This document shows, one piece after another, positions 53,553-62,731 of a DNA stretch of 64,000 bases; position 1 is the first letter of the stretch, and the number at the start of each line of letters is the position of its first letter. The notes beneath the pieces are model-generated. The model was given only the letters and a program-made list of their open reading frames with translations. It was not told where the DNA came from and searched no databases. Made by a program: the position numbers and the translations under genes. This DNA comes from Roseovarius sp. EL26. Lineage in GTDB: Bacteria > Pseudomonadota > Alphaproteobacteria > Rhodobacterales > Rhodobacteraceae. Location: positions 2,157,606 to 2,221,605 of the forward strand of contig NZ_OUMZ01000007.1 in NCBI RefSeq assembly GCF_900327775.1. The letters are read 5' to 3'.

Positions 53553-54286
53553 GGCATGACACTCCCACCATTGATGCCGACCCCCTGGCCGGTGATGAAG
53601 CTCGCCATGTCGCTGCCTAAAAACAGTGCCATATGTGCGATTTCTTCTGCAGAACCAAATCGCGCCGCAGGAATATCCAACTCTTTTTGCCGCCATTTCT
53701 CAGTCATCTGTTCGGCCCCCAGCATTTCTGTATCAATAGGACCAGGGCATAAAGCATTTACCTGAATGTCAGGCGAGAACTCCTTGGCCCAGGATCGAAC
53801 CAATCCCATGACACCGTGTTTTGAGGCGACATAGGGCGAAAATGTCTCGCGTCCGGAATAGCCCAGATCCGACGAGGTCAGGATCACCCGGCCTGATCGG
53901 CTGTGCATTTGGCGGATCGCGGCTTGTCCCACCAGAAAACTGCCGCGCAGGTTGACGGCGATCACCTTGTCGAACTCGGCCGCCGGCGTATCAAGTAGCG
54001 GGCGTTCGTGAATGACACCAGCGCAATGCACCACAACATCCACAGCCCCTTGGTGGGACTGCAATTGGTTCATCATTTCGACGACCGACACTTCATCAGC
54101 AACATCGCATTGAATGCCAGCGGCCGTGCCGCCAGCCTGTGTGATCTGTTCAACCGTAGACGTCGGGTTTTTCAAGTCCGCACACAGGACTTTTGCACCG
54201 GCAGCGGCATAAGCCTTCGCGACGGCAGCCCCGATGCCGCCATAGGCCCCTGTCACAAGGACAGATTTTCCTGCAATGCCGATCAT
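53549..54286 (-). CDS. Short-chain dehydrogenase/reductase (SDR)
   Basis: 245 residues with the classical SDR pattern: TGAYGGIGAAVAKAY (cofactor loop), an Asp after strand 2 (CADLKN) suggesting NAD rather than NADP, catalytic Ser in ILTSSDLGYSG and YVASK. Its ATG at 54286 overlaps the end of the preceding SDR gene. Two successive SDRs after a ureohydrolase suggest oxidation of alcohol or hydroxy-acid intermediates; substrate unknown. Confidence 0.88.
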   Translation of the reverse strand: MIGIAGKSVLVTGAYGGIGAAVAKAYAAAGAKVLCADLKNPTSTVEQITQAGGTAAGIQCDVADEVSVVEMMNQLQSHQGAVDVVVHCAGVIHERPLLDTPAAEFDKVIAVNLRGSFLVGQAAIRQMHSRSGRVILTSSDLGYSGRETFSPYVASKHGVMGLVRSWAKEFSPDIQVNALCPGPIDTEMLGAEQMTEKWRQKELDIPAARFGSAEEIAHMALFLGSDMASFITGQGVGINGGSVMP

Positions 54287-55065
54287 GCCATCACCTCGCC
54301 TCGGTCGACGTTCCACGCCTGCCCGGTGATATTTCGCGCCGCGTCTGACGCCAGATAAAGATAGATTGAAGCCATATCCTGCGGCTCTAACAGCCCGCCA
54401 ATCACTTGCGCACCGGTGATCTCATCCAGAAGTTCTTCTTCGCTGCGCCCGCTTTGAAGCGACATGTTTTTCAAGGAAAGCATCGAGGCTTCGGTTCTAA
54501 CCCAACCGGGGCAAACCGCATTAACCGTAATTCCTCTGGGTCCAAGTTCCTTCGCGATGGATCGCATGAAGCCGAGATTTGCATGTTTGGTGCAGCAATA
54601 GGCGGAAAACTCGGGTACAGCTGTGCGACTCCAGATCGATCCGGTCAGGATAATCCGCCCGCCAGAATCCATTTTAGATACGCTGTGGCGAGTCATCAGG
54701 AAGGTGCCCATTATGTTAATGTCAACAATCCTGCGAAACATGTTCTCGACGGCCGGATCATCATCCAGCAGGGGCGTAATCCGCTCCAGCCCGGCATTGT
54801 TGATAAGCACATCGATCCGGTCTATCTGCGAAAGCGCACGCTGCACGCCAGCAGAGTCGGTTATATCGCATTCGATCCCAGCTACAGTGGCACCGCTTTG
54901 CGCGCTCAGTCGGGCGGCGGACTGTTTCACCTGCGGATCGTCAGCCAACAGCGTCACGTTGGCCCCAGCGGCAGCAAAACCTTCGGCGATGCCAAATCCG
55001 ATGCCCCTGCTGCCACCGGTGACCAAAACTGTTTTGCCAGAAAAATTGTTGTGAAGTTCAGTCAT
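54283..55065 (-). CDS. Short-chain dehydrogenase/reductase (SDR)
   Basis: 260 residues: TGGSRGIGFGIAEGFA, VLINNAGLERI, ILTGSIWSRT (Ser) and YCCTKHANLGF, where the usual Tyr-x3-Lys is YCCTK. It is related to the next SDR in the operon but not a near duplicate. The ATG at 55065 overlaps the ureohydrolase stop by 8 bp (ATGACTGA), so it is translationally coupled. Confidence 0.88.
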   Translation of the reverse strand: MTELHNNFSGKTVLVTGGSRGIGFGIAEGFAAAGANVTLLADDPQVKQSAARLSAQSGATVAGIECDITDSAGVQRALSQIDRIDVLINNAGLERITPLLDDDPAVENMFRRIVDINIMGTFLMTRHSVSKMDSGGRIILTGSIWSRTAVPEFSAYCCTKHANLGFMRSIAKELGPRGITVNAVCPGWVRTEASMLSLKNMSLQSGRSEEELLDEITGAQVIGGLLEPQDMASIYLYLASDAARNITGQAWNVDRGEVMA

Positions 55066-56029
55066 TGTTGCGCTCGCCACGGTGATGCAGCATCCGCCCG
55101 ATCGTGTTCATCAGTATCTGAGCGGCTAGGATGGATGTGGTACCCGTGTGGTCGTAATCCGGGGCAACCTCAACCAAATCAAGCCCAACGATATTGCCCC
55201 GTTTGCACAGCCCATCAAACAGCTCCAGCACCTCATAATAGAGAAAACCGCCATGGCTGGGCGTTCCGGTGCCCGGCGCGATGGAGGGGTCGAACCCGTC
55301 AATGTCGATAGTCACGTAATAACGTACGCCTTCGGGAATACGTGACAGTACATTGCCCACGCCTAGTTTGCGGAATTGCCGGACGCTTAGGATGTCTGAC
55401 CCCATAGCGCGGGCATCGTCATAGCCGTCTTTCGCAGTGGACGAGACATTACGAATACCAATCTGGCTGAGCCCTGTGACATAAGGCTTTTCAGCCGCGC
55501 GGCGCATGGGGTTTCCATGACCATAGCGCACGCCGTGGCGTTCATCGACAAAGTCCAGATGCGCGTCGATCTGAACGATATGAATGGGTTCCTGATCATC
55601 AAAGGCGTTGACACAGGGGATATTGATTGAATGATCTCCGCCCAGAGTGATCGGAATGGCACCAGCTTTGAGTATCTGACGCACGCCATATTCGATATTG
55701 GCGTGGCTTTTGATTGTATCGGTGTGCACGATGTCTGCATCGCCGATATCGACGATATTTATCTCACCGGCAGGCAGATAAGTTATATCGCCCTCGTGGT
55801 CATAAGCCCCGCCATGGCCAAATGAGAACAAAGTCGATGCCTCACGGATGGCGCGTGGACCGAAACGTGCTCCAGACCGAAACTGGGTGCCAAAATCGAA
55901 TGGTGCTCCCAGAATTGCCACATCGGCGTCAATTGCATCCCAGTCCTGAACATAAGAGTTTTTGCCAAAAGTCGAAATGCCGACAAATGGCAGGTCCAGC
56001 CGACCTGATTCATATCCGTGTTCACTCAT
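55058..56029 (-). CDS. Ureohydrolase (agmatinase family)
   Basis: 323 residues with all superfamily metal motifs in canonical form: GGDHS, DAHLDF and DIDGFDPS, plus GARFGPRAIREAS near the start. It should hydrolyse a guanidino compound to urea. It lies between an amino-acid-type ABC transporter and two SDRs in one operon, so its substrate is probably an imported guanidino amino acid or derivative. Less similar to the other two ureohydrolases of the window than those expected from tandem duplication. Confidence 0.92.
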   Translation of the reverse strand: MSEHGYESGRLDLPFVGISTFGKNSYVQDWDAIDADVAILGAPFDFGTQFRSGARFGPRAIREASTLFSFGHGGAYDHEGDITYLPAGEINIVDIGDADIVHTDTIKSHANIEYGVRQILKAGAIPITLGGDHSINIPCVNAFDDQEPIHIVQIDAHLDFVDERHGVRYGHGNPMRRAAEKPYVTGLSQIGIRNVSSTAKDGYDDARAMGSDILSVRQFRKLGVGNVLSRIPEGVRYYVTIDIDGFDPSIAPGTGTPSHGGFLYYEVLELFDGLCKRGNIVGLDLVEVAPDYDHTGTTSILAAQILMNTIGRMLHHRGERNND

Positions 56030-56058
56030 GAAGCTCGTCCTATCTTCTAATGTCTGTG

Positions 56059-56817
56059 CTATTTGAAGTCTGAGATGAAGTTTGCGAAAACCTCAGTATC
56101 GGGGTTCGTAAACATTTTTTGGGGTGCACCGCGCTCTGCTATTTCCCCCTGATGAAGAAACACAACCTCGGTGGATACATCCCGGGCAAATGCCATTTCA
56201 TGGGTCACGATGATCATCGTACGGCCTTCACCAGCCAGTTCTTTCATAACCTTCAGAACTTCGCCAACTAGTTCCGGGTCAAGCGCTGAAGTTGGTTCGT
56301 CAAAGAGGATCGCATCTGGTTCCATTGCCAATGCCCGTGCAATGGCAACCCGTTGCTGTTGCCCCCCGGACAGGGCGGAGGGATACATCTCCATTCGCTC
56401 GCTCAAACCGACGCGGTTCAGAATGTGTTCGGCCTCTTCGCGTGCTTCCTGCCTGCTTTTTTTCAGTACCTGGACAGGTCCTTCCATGACGTTTTCGATG
56501 ACGGTCCGGTGGGTCCACAAATTAAACTGTTGAAACACCATACCAAGGCGTTGTCGTAGCCGTTCTATGGCCTTCCGGTCTGCCGGTTTTCCATCCTTGA
56601 ACGCGATCTCTTCGCCATGAACGTGGATGCGCCCACCAGAGGGAACTTCGAGTGCGTTCAGGCAACGCAGAAATGTGCTTTTGCCTGAACCGCTTGATCC
56701 CAATATCGAAATTACATCGTGTGCATTGGCTGTCAGGTCGATCCCCTTCAGTACTTCTATGGCCCCAAAGGATTTCCGAATGCCTTCGGCCTTTACGACT
56801 GCGTCTTGTTCTTGCAT
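56059..56817 (-). CDS. Polar amino-acid ABC transporter ATP-binding protein
   Basis: 252 residues of the GlnQ/HisP type: Walker [21 protein letters not shown], the family's [12 protein letters not shown], signature [16 protein letters not shown], Walker [18 protein letters not shown] and the switch His in [11 protein letters not shown]. It powers the importer formed with the two permeases encoded upstream. AGGGGGAAA precedes the ATG. Confidence 0.95.
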   Translation of the reverse strand: MQEQDAVVKAEGIRKSFGAIEVLKGIDLTANAHDVISILGSSGSGKSTFLRCLNALEVPSGGRIHVHGEEIAFKDGKPADRKAIERLRQRLGMVFQQFNLWTHRTVIENVMEGPVQVLKKSRQEAREEAEHILNRVGLSERMEMYPSALSGGQQQRVAIARALAMEPDAILFDEPTSALDPELVGEVLKVMKELAGEGRTMIIVTHEMAFARDVSTEVVFLHQGEIAERGAPQKMFTNPDTEVFANFISDFK

Positions 56818-56828
56818 GAGATTTCCCC

Positions 56829-57527
56829 CTACACGCGGTCAGATTTGAAAAACTGTGGATTCAGTAAAATTTCTGCACGACACCAAACCCAAACAAGGAC
56901 TGCCGTCAAAGCCAGATAAAGCAACGCTGCCCAGAGATAGGCCGACAAATCGAAGGTCTTCGAAAAGATCAGCCGGGTTTCACCCAGAAGATCGAAGATT
57001 GTGACTACACTTGCCAGAGCGCTGGCCTTGACTAACAGGATGACCTCGTTACCAAGTGCTGGCCAGGCGATACGATAAGCGTGTGGAAAGATCACTCGGC
57101 GGTAGCGTGTAATTGGTGACATACCAACAGCTTTCGCAGCTTCGATTTCGCCATAGGGAACCCCCATAAGGCCTCCGCGCAAAATCTCGATTTGGTAAGC
57201 GGTGGAACTGATGACAAAGGTCAGCATCGCACAGTTGTAGGGCTCTCTGAATAACGACCACAGCCCCCAGTCCTGCAGGAACGGTCTGAACTGTCCTGAG
57301 CCGTAGTAGATCAGGAACAACTGTGCCAGCATCGGGGTGCCGCGAATAAAAGAGACATAGACGCGCACTGGAACGCTGAACATTGCAGGACCATTCAGTC
57401 GCACCAACGCCAACCCCGGCGCGATGATCGCCGCCAAAATCGCGCCAATCCCTGCCAGTTGGATCGTGACCCAAAGCCCTTCCAGGTATTTCGGCCAATA
57501 TTGTATGAGCAGCTCAATCGGGTTCAT
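56829..57527 (-). CDS. Polar amino-acid ABC transporter permease
   Basis: 232 residues of the HisM/GlnP type with about five helices: [35 protein letters not shown], and the EAA loop [20 protein letters not shown] that contacts the ATPase. The ATG at 57527 overlaps the end of the first permease gene (ATGA). Confidence 0.93.
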   Translation of the reverse strand: MNPIELLIQYWPKYLEGLWVTIQLAGIGAILAAIIAPGLALVRLNGPAMFSVPVRVYVSFIRGTPMLAQLFLIYYGSGQFRPFLQDWGLWSLFREPYNCAMLTFVISSTAYQIEILRGGLMGVPYGEIEAAKAVGMSPITRYRRVIFPHAYRIAWPALGNEVILLVKASALASVVTIFDLLGETRLIFSKTFDLSAYLWAALLYLALTAVLVWVWCRAEILLNPQFFKSDRV

Positions 57528-58231
57528 GCGCCTGCCCTCCGTACACCGCGATTGGCTCGGCGTTCCAATTTCGCTAACCCGACCTCGGAGGCAAGGCACA
57601 GAACCCAATATATCAGGCAGGCTGCCAGATAGAAGTTAAACGGAAGTTTTGTGAAACCGGCGGCAACCTTAGTCATGCGCATCAGATCGTCGAGCGCGAT
57701 GACCGAGACAAGTGCCGTGTCTTTCAAAAGATTGATCCAAAGGTTGCCAAGCCCAGGTAGAGCAAACCGCCAGACTTGAGGAACTTTGACACGTATGAAA
57801 ATCTGCCACCGTGTCATGCCGATGGCTTGAGCTGCCTCGGTCTGACCCGGGTCAAGCGATTGAAACGCCCCGCGCAGAACCTCGGCCGCAAACGCACCAA
57901 ACACCATGCCAAGTGCAATAACGCCTGCCGCCATTGGCGAGAACTCTACCGGTTCAGCGCCCATCGTACTCATAATCGCGTTCAGAAGAATCCCTGCGCC
58001 ATTATAAATCACGAACAGTGTTAGAATTTCAGGCAGGCCGCGCATTGTCGTTGTGTACAGACGCGCGCCCGCCCTTAGAGCTCTTGAGTTTGCCAAAGAC
58101 ATGCCGGAAAAAACGAACCCCAGCAGTAGCCCGACAGGCAGTGCTAGTATGGCAAGCTGCAGCGTGATGCCGAGGCCTGCCAATAGCTCATCTCCCCACC
58201 CCGTGTCTCCATATGCAAACAATTCAAGCAT
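57524..58231 (-). CDS. Polar amino-acid ABC transporter permease
   Basis: 235 residues of the HisQ type: GLGITLQLAILALPVGLLLG, TMRGLPEILTLFVIYNGAGI, and EAA loop QTEAAQAIGMTRWQIFIRVK. It pairs with the following permease to form the membrane channel. It starts 9 bp after the binding-protein gene. Confidence 0.93.
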   Translation of the reverse strand: MLELFAYGDTGWGDELLAGLGITLQLAILALPVGLLLGFVFSGMSLANSRALRAGARLYTTTMRGLPEILTLFVIYNGAGILLNAIMSTMGAEPVEFSPMAAGVIALGMVFGAFAAEVLRGAFQSLDPGQTEAAQAIGMTRWQIFIRVKVPQVWRFALPGLGNLWINLLKDTALVSVIALDDLMRMTKVAAGFTKLPFNFYLAACLIYWVLCLASEVGLAKLERRANRGVRRAGA

Positions 58232-58240
58232 CAGATTCTA

Positions 58241-59029
58241 TCACTCAGCTTTCATGGTTCGAACATTGATATCGAAGTATTGGTCGTTGATTTCCTTGTA
58301 GGTTCCATTCTCGATGATCGTGGCAAGGGCTGCATTAATGGCCTCAACAAGATCCGTATCTGCCTGGCGGATAGCGATGCCGACACCATCCCCAACAAAT
58401 TCTGGGTCCGTGATTGGGTCACCAATGATTTCGCAACAAGCACCATCTTCGGTTTTCAACGTCCAATCTGAAAGGGGAATCGTGTCGCCCACCATCAGGT
58501 CCAACCGACCGCTTGCCATATCCAGATTGGCGTCATCCTGGCTTGCATAAAGTCGAAGGTCAGCTTGCGGATAGACCGCTTGAATAAAATCCGCCTGTGT
58601 CGTTCCGCTTTGCGCGCCAAAAGTCCTGTTAGACAGGGCCTCAGGCGAAAAGTCGGTGATGCCTGCATCTTTTGCGGCAACATAGCTCATTGCTGCCAGA
58701 TAGTACGGGTCCGAGAAGGCTACCTGCTTTTTGCGCTCTTCAGTGATGAACATCGAGGCAATCACAAAATCATATTTGTTGGCAATCAGGCCGGGAATAA
58801 TTCCGTCCCAATCCTGTGCAACCAATTCACATTCGCGACCCATCTCTTCACAAAGCGCAAGACCAATATCTACATCAAAACCAGCAAGTTGACCGGAGGA
58901 ATCGATATAGTTAAAGGGGGGAAAGGCACCTTCAGTACCCAGACGCAGTGTATCCTGAGCATTGACTGCTGTAGCTGAAAGAGATGTGAGGACTGCCAGT
59001 CCTACAAGTGATTTGACGATGGTTTTCAT
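58241..59029 (-). CDS. Polar amino-acid ABC transporter binding protein (family 3)
   Basis: 262 residues: signal peptide (to AVNA), then TLRLGTEGAFPPFNYIDSSG, GFDVDIGLALCEEMG, and WDGIIPGLIANKYDFVIASM, the pattern of Lys/Arg/ornithine- and octopine-binding proteins. The Arg that clamps the ligand alpha-carboxylate is expected downstream, and SGTTQAD is present. The ligand is probably a basic or guanidino amino acid or an opine, consistent with the ureohydrolase in the same operon. Confidence 0.92.
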   Translation of the reverse strand: MKTIVKSLVGLAVLTSLSATAVNAQDTLRLGTEGAFPPFNYIDSSGQLAGFDVDIGLALCEEMGRECELVAQDWDGIIPGLIANKYDFVIASMFITEERKKQVAFSDPYYLAAMSYVAAKDAGITDFSPEALSNRTFGAQSGTTQADFIQAVYPQADLRLYASQDDANLDMASGRLDLMVGDTIPLSDWTLKTEDGACCEIIGDPITDPEFVGDGVGIAIRQADTDLVEAINAALATIIENGTYKEINDQYFDINVRTMKAE

Positions 59030-59080
59030 GAGTTTTCTCCTCTGTCGTGGTGCCGCATCCGCGGATCTCTTTTATTGCTG

Positions 59081-59470
59081 TTAATTTGGGGGGCAGTAGG
59101 CGATGAACTCGATTTCCACCGCAGCGCCGATTGTTAGACCCGCACAAATTATCGCGCGTGCCGGGGCGTTTGATTTGAAGTACTCTGTATAGGCGGCATT
59201 AAACGCGTCGAAGTCATCCGCATTCGGCAAGCAAACATTTGTCTTGATGACGTCTCCTAGCGTGGCACCCGCCTGTGCGAGGATACGTTTGGCATCTGCC
59301 AAGATCTGATGAGTTTCAGCGACAACACCGCCCCGTACGATCTCAAAGTCTGCGCCAAACCCAACCAAGCCGGAAACGTAGATCATATCCCCGGCCCGGA
59401 CATAGGTAGAATATGGCAAGTCTTCTTCGCTTGGCTTACCGTGCTCAATTATTTTTTTGGTTGAGTTCAT
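59081..59470 (-). CDS. ridA: RidA-family enamine/imine deaminase
   Basis: 129 residues of canonical RidA: GDMIYVSGLVGFG, ILAQAGATLGDVIKTNVCL, and SNAPARAIICAGLTIGAAVE with the Arg that binds the substrate carboxylate, ending VEIEFIAYCPPN. It removes reactive 2-aminoacrylate-type intermediates. It starts 3 bp after the dehydratase gene, a PLP enzyme that makes just such intermediates, so their jobs fit. Confidence 0.92.
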   Translation of the reverse strand: MNSTKKIIEHGKPSEEDLPYSTYVRAGDMIYVSGLVGFGADFEIVRGGVVAETHQILADAKRILAQAGATLGDVIKTNVCLPNADDFDAFNAAYTEYFKSNAPARAIICAGLTIGAAVEIEFIAYCPPN

Positions 59471-59473
59471 GGT

Positions 59474-60460
59474 TCAGCTCGCTCCATTAATTGCCGATGT
59501 GAATGTGGGTAAGTCGATGTTGCGGCCGCTGATCACCACAATCGCGCGATCCGGGTTATGTTCGCGAACTTCGGGACTTAGTGCAGCGATAACCGAAGTG
59601 ATTGAACCGCCCTCGACAATCAGCCCTTCGCTGTCAGCAAAGTGATGCATTTCCGGTGCCAGACTTTCTTCGGAAACAAGGACAGCCCTGTCCATGAAAT
59701 CTCGTACAATCGGAAAGGTGTGAGTGTTCCGCATACCGATCGCCCCGGTAATGCAACTTGCCAGACTGGGAAATTCATCCACATGTACCGGCTTACCCGC
59801 CTCTAGGCTGCGAACCATTCCCGGTTCGATCTCCATTGACGAACCAACGACGGTCAGGTTTGGGGAAACCGATTTGGCCGCAAGTGCAATACCCGACAAC
59901 AATCCTCCACCAGAAAGAGGGGCTACGATCATATCAGCGTCTGGCAGATCGGTCAGAGCCTCAAGTGCAATGGTGCCCTGCCCCGCAATAACTCTCAGGT
60001 CATCATATGGATCGGCCCAAGTGTATCCGTGTGTCTCTATCAACTGATCTGCATGGGCCTGGGCCTCGTCCTGGCTATCACCATGGACAATCACCTCGGC
60101 CCCATACGAACGCATCGCCTTCCGTTTGTTTTCGGGACAGAGATCGCACACTACAATCTTTGCCTGAATCCCAAGTTTCTTTGCCAGATAGGCAACCGCC
60201 CGTCCGTGATTACCACTTGATACGGCAACAACACCGCGTGATTTTTCTTCTTCGGTCAGTTGTAGAATGCGGTTGGAGGCCCCCCTTAACTTGAAGCTTC
60301 CTGTGATTTGCAGATTTTCCAATTTGAGCCAGATTTCAAAACCAGCGCGTTCAGATAAAACTTCGGAAAACACCAAGGGTGTGCGACGAATGATCGGCGT
60401 TATCCGTTGATGCGCCGTCATGATATCCTGCAGCGCCAGAAATTTGGCAGGGACCCTCAT
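59474..60460 (-). CDS. Threonine/serine dehydratase-like PLP enzyme
   Basis: 328 residues of fold-type II PLP enzymes: PLP Lys in ITGSFKLRGASNRI, VSSGNHGRAVAYLA (substrate loop) and PLSGGGLLSGIALA (phosphate loop). The length, without a regulatory ACT domain, fits the catabolic threonine dehydratase, serine racemase or threo-3-hydroxyaspartate ammonia-lyase group. The ATG at 60460 overlaps the DapA-family stop. Together with RidA it should deaminate a hydroxylated amino acid. Confidence 0.87.
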   Translation of the reverse strand: MRVPAKFLALQDIMTAHQRITPIIRRTPLVFSEVLSERAGFEIWLKLENLQITGSFKLRGASNRILQLTEEEKSRGVVAVSSGNHGRAVAYLAKKLGIQAKIVVCDLCPENKRKAMRSYGAEVIVHGDSQDEAQAHADQLIETHGYTWADPYDDLRVIAGQGTIALEALTDLPDADMIVAPLSGGGLLSGIALAAKSVSPNLTVVGSSMEIEPGMVRSLEAGKPVHVDEFPSLASCITGAIGMRNTHTFPIVRDFMDRAVLVSEESLAPEMHHFADSEGLIVEGGSITSVIAALSPEVREHNPDRAIVVISGRNIDLPTFTSAINGAS

Positions 60461-61386
60461 CGCATTGTTCCCAGGCCAGCCGGGAAATGGGGCGAAAACG
60501 GTACCACCATTTCCGAAAGTTGCTGGCAACGCGCCTCCGGCAATGTTTCGAGCGGCGGCCGAACCAGACGCCAGTTCTCATCACCAGAGGCATTCGCAAC
60601 AATGTCTTTGACCGCTTCGCTGATTGGAAACTTCAGCAACGTTTCTTCCCAAAGCCGAACAAGCAAATCTTGTGCCTCTTGCGCCATTGGAGTGTTTTCT
60701 GACCATTCGGCATATACGCGCGCCAGAAGATTGGGCGTCAGATTCGCCGTCGCCGTAATTGCGCCATGGCCGCCTTCTTGCAGCAACGGCCACAACAAAT
60801 TGTCATCACCCGAAAAGACCTTGAGCTGTGGGAACGTTTTTGCCAAGTAAATCATGTTTTCCAGCGACCCGGTGCTGTCCTTTATGCCCACAAAGACCTC
60901 CGGATAGCGGTCAATCAACCGACTTATGACATTTGGATTGACAGGTGCGCCGGTTGCCTCAGGGAAATGGTAAAAGATTATATCACGCGCGCTGTCGCTC
61001 AGGCTCTCGAGCAGCTCAGAATAGAAACCGAACACGCCGTTATCTGATGCGGGGCGGAAAAAATATGGCGGGTGAACCAGAATTCCGGCACAGCCCAGAT
61101 CAAGCGCATGAGCACTGAGCAGAGCTGTATCAGCAACTGAGCAACAGCCGGTTCCAACAATCACGCTATTTGCATTAATCCCTGATGCGATCAGGGCTTC
61201 AAGCACTTCCCGACGTTCCGCCAGTCCAAACGACGCAGCTTCCCCGGTTGTTCCAAACAGCACGATCCCGTCGCAGCCATTGGCCAAAAGCCAACGGCAA
61301 TGGCCGATTAGTTTACCCCGATCAATACTGCCGTTCGCCAATAACGGAACGATACTTGCTGCGCAAACGGATGGAAGGCGTCCCAT
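60457..61386 (-). CDS. Dihydrodipicolinate-synthase-family aldolase/deaminase
   Basis: 309 residues of the DapA/NAL family: FGTTGEAASFG (substrate loop), the Tyr in IIFYHFPEATG and the Schiff-base Lys in FVGIKDSTGS. Members include true DapA, N-acetylneuraminate lyase, keto-deoxy acid dehydratases and hydroxyproline-pathway deaminases. Because it heads a catabolic operon, a role in 2-oxo acid breakdown is more likely than lysine synthesis. A perfect ACTTTTGC-CCA-GCAAAAGT box lies upstream. Confidence 0.85.
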   Translation of the reverse strand: MGRLPSVCAASIVPLLANGSIDRGKLIGHCRWLLANGCDGIVLFGTTGEAASFGLAERREVLEALIASGINANSVIVGTGCCSVADTALLSAHALDLGCAGILVHPPYFFRPASDNGVFGFYSELLESLSDSARDIIFYHFPEATGAPVNPNVISRLIDRYPEVFVGIKDSTGSLENMIYLAKTFPQLKVFSGDDNLLWPLLQEGGHGAITATANLTPNLLARVYAEWSENTPMAQEAQDLLVRLWEETLLKFPISEAVKDIVANASGDENWRLVRPPLETLPEARCQQLSEMVVPFSPHFPAGLGTMR

Positions 61387-61455
61387 AGTTCATCAATCCC
61401 CTCGAGTGTTGCGAGCATTCAAGGGAAGTTTTAGTTCGGCTAAAATCACAATTTA

Positions 61456-61483
61456 CAAAAGTTAACTTTTGCCCAGCAAAAGT
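61456..61483. promoter_or_regulatory. Overlapping palindromes, LysR-type operator of the dapA-like operon
   Basis: CAAAAGTTAACTTTTG (61456-61471) is a perfect palindrome that overlaps the perfect inverted repeat ACTTTTGC-CCA-GCAAAAGT (61465-61483). They lie between the upstream LysR gene and the operon start, about 75-100 bp before it. Confidence 0.65.
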
Positions 61484-61488
61484 ATAGT

Positions 61489-62484
61489 TCAATCGATTGC
61501 CTGAACCTCTGTCAGGGCTTTCAGAAACATGTCCACGCGTTTGTCGTTACTGACTCTATGGTAGACAATTTTGATGTCCGTTCCGTAAGAGTAAATTTCG
61601 GGTAACAACGGCCAGATTTCGTTTTGATCGATCCAATGTTCACAAGCATGTCTAGGCAAATAGCCAAGATAAGCCCCGCTCAGAACCATCCCGAGCATTG
61701 CTTCAACTGTCGCAACAGTCGCACTTTTGGCAAAAATTGTGGGTCTAGTTTCCTTGTGGCTATCATCAAAGTTGCGCGCGGAAAACTTCGAGCTCGACAC
61801 AATAGCAGCCAACTCATCCTTGTTCTCAATTCCAAAGGCAGCATGCGTGCTTCCGCAGCACAGAAGCTGCATCTCATTGTAAATCACGACTGAATCGAGA
61901 GCACTGGAAACTTCTCGGAACGGGCCCACTGCCAAGTTTAGTTCATTGTTAAGCAACGCGCGTTCCATTTGTGGCGCGTTCATCAAAACGATATTAAAAT
62001 CCACATCCGGTGCCAGGGTGGAAAATTTGCGGATAACCTTATAGATCGGGCATCGTAAATTGGTCAAAATAGCGTCGTCCATTGCAATTTTGATCTGACC
62101 TCGCAGATCCCCTCTGAAGGCGTCAATTGACTTTTCAAATTGGCTTAGGGCGTTGCTCAATGGCTTTATCTGCGAGACAACTAAATGCCCACCCTCAGTA
62201 AGCTTGAAGCCACTTCGACCGCGATCACACAACCGAAATCCCAATCGCGCTTCAAGGTTTGATATGGCGGCACTAATTGCAGGCAGGCTCATGTTCAGGC
62301 TGTACTGTGCTGACGATAACCCACCGGCCTCGACCACATGAGCAAACACATGCAACAGCTTCAGGTCCGCATCCTGTAGCCTAGGATGATCAGAGATGCC
62401 ATTTTGCAAAAAATTTACCTTCCATTTAGCAGTTGGATCCTCGTTTTTACACTGACCCGCACGACTCTTTATAGATTTGCACAC
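61489..62484 (-). CDS. LysR-family transcriptional regulator
   Basis: About 331 residues with a start at GTG 62484 or later: an N-terminal extension, HTH (LKLLHVFAHVVEAGGLSSAQ to LEARLGFRLCDRGRSGFKL) and an effector domain. It is in the same subgroup as the regulator at 26940-27878. It stands directly upstream of the dapA-like operon, with two palindromic sites between, and is the likely controller. Two TTTGCAC repeats near its own start may serve autoregulation. Confidence 0.85.
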   Translation of the reverse strand: MCKSIKSRAGQCKNEDPTAKWKVNFLQNGISDHPRLQDADLKLLHVFAHVVEAGGLSSAQYSLNMSLPAISAAISNLEARLGFRLCDRGRSGFKLTEGGHLVVSQIKPLSNALSQFEKSIDAFRGDLRGQIKIAMDDAILTNLRCPIYKVIRKFSTLAPDVDFNIVLMNAPQMERALLNNELNLAVGPFREVSSALDSVVIYNEMQLLCCGSTHAAFGIENKDELAAIVSSSKFSARNFDDSHKETRPTIFAKSATVATVEAMLGMVLSGAYLGYLPRHACEHWIDQNEIWPLLPEIYSYGTDIKIVYHRVSNDKRVDMFLKALTEVQAID

Positions 62485-62731
62485 TATCTTAATTTTTGCA
62501 CTCTAAGCCAGTGATCTAAGGATCACCTGCGTTTTGGGTGGATATGCGCGGCTGGTCTTTCAATTTTACCGACCTCTGAGGAGATTTTCAGGTCGGCTCT
62601 CTACCGTCATTCTCTGCGTTTCGCATTAATGTCTGCTATCGGGTTTAGCGTGCCAGGAGTGAAAACCCGGCTTTGGCCATTAGCAACAAAGCTGCTTTGC
62701 GTTGATCGATGAACGTGGGAAAGTCGTTGTC

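Noticed and set aside
54170..54183. attR copy of the tRNA-like gene 3' end
   Set aside because: Only about ten bases (TTCAAGTCCG) match and they lie inside a well-conserved SDR gene, so this is chance.
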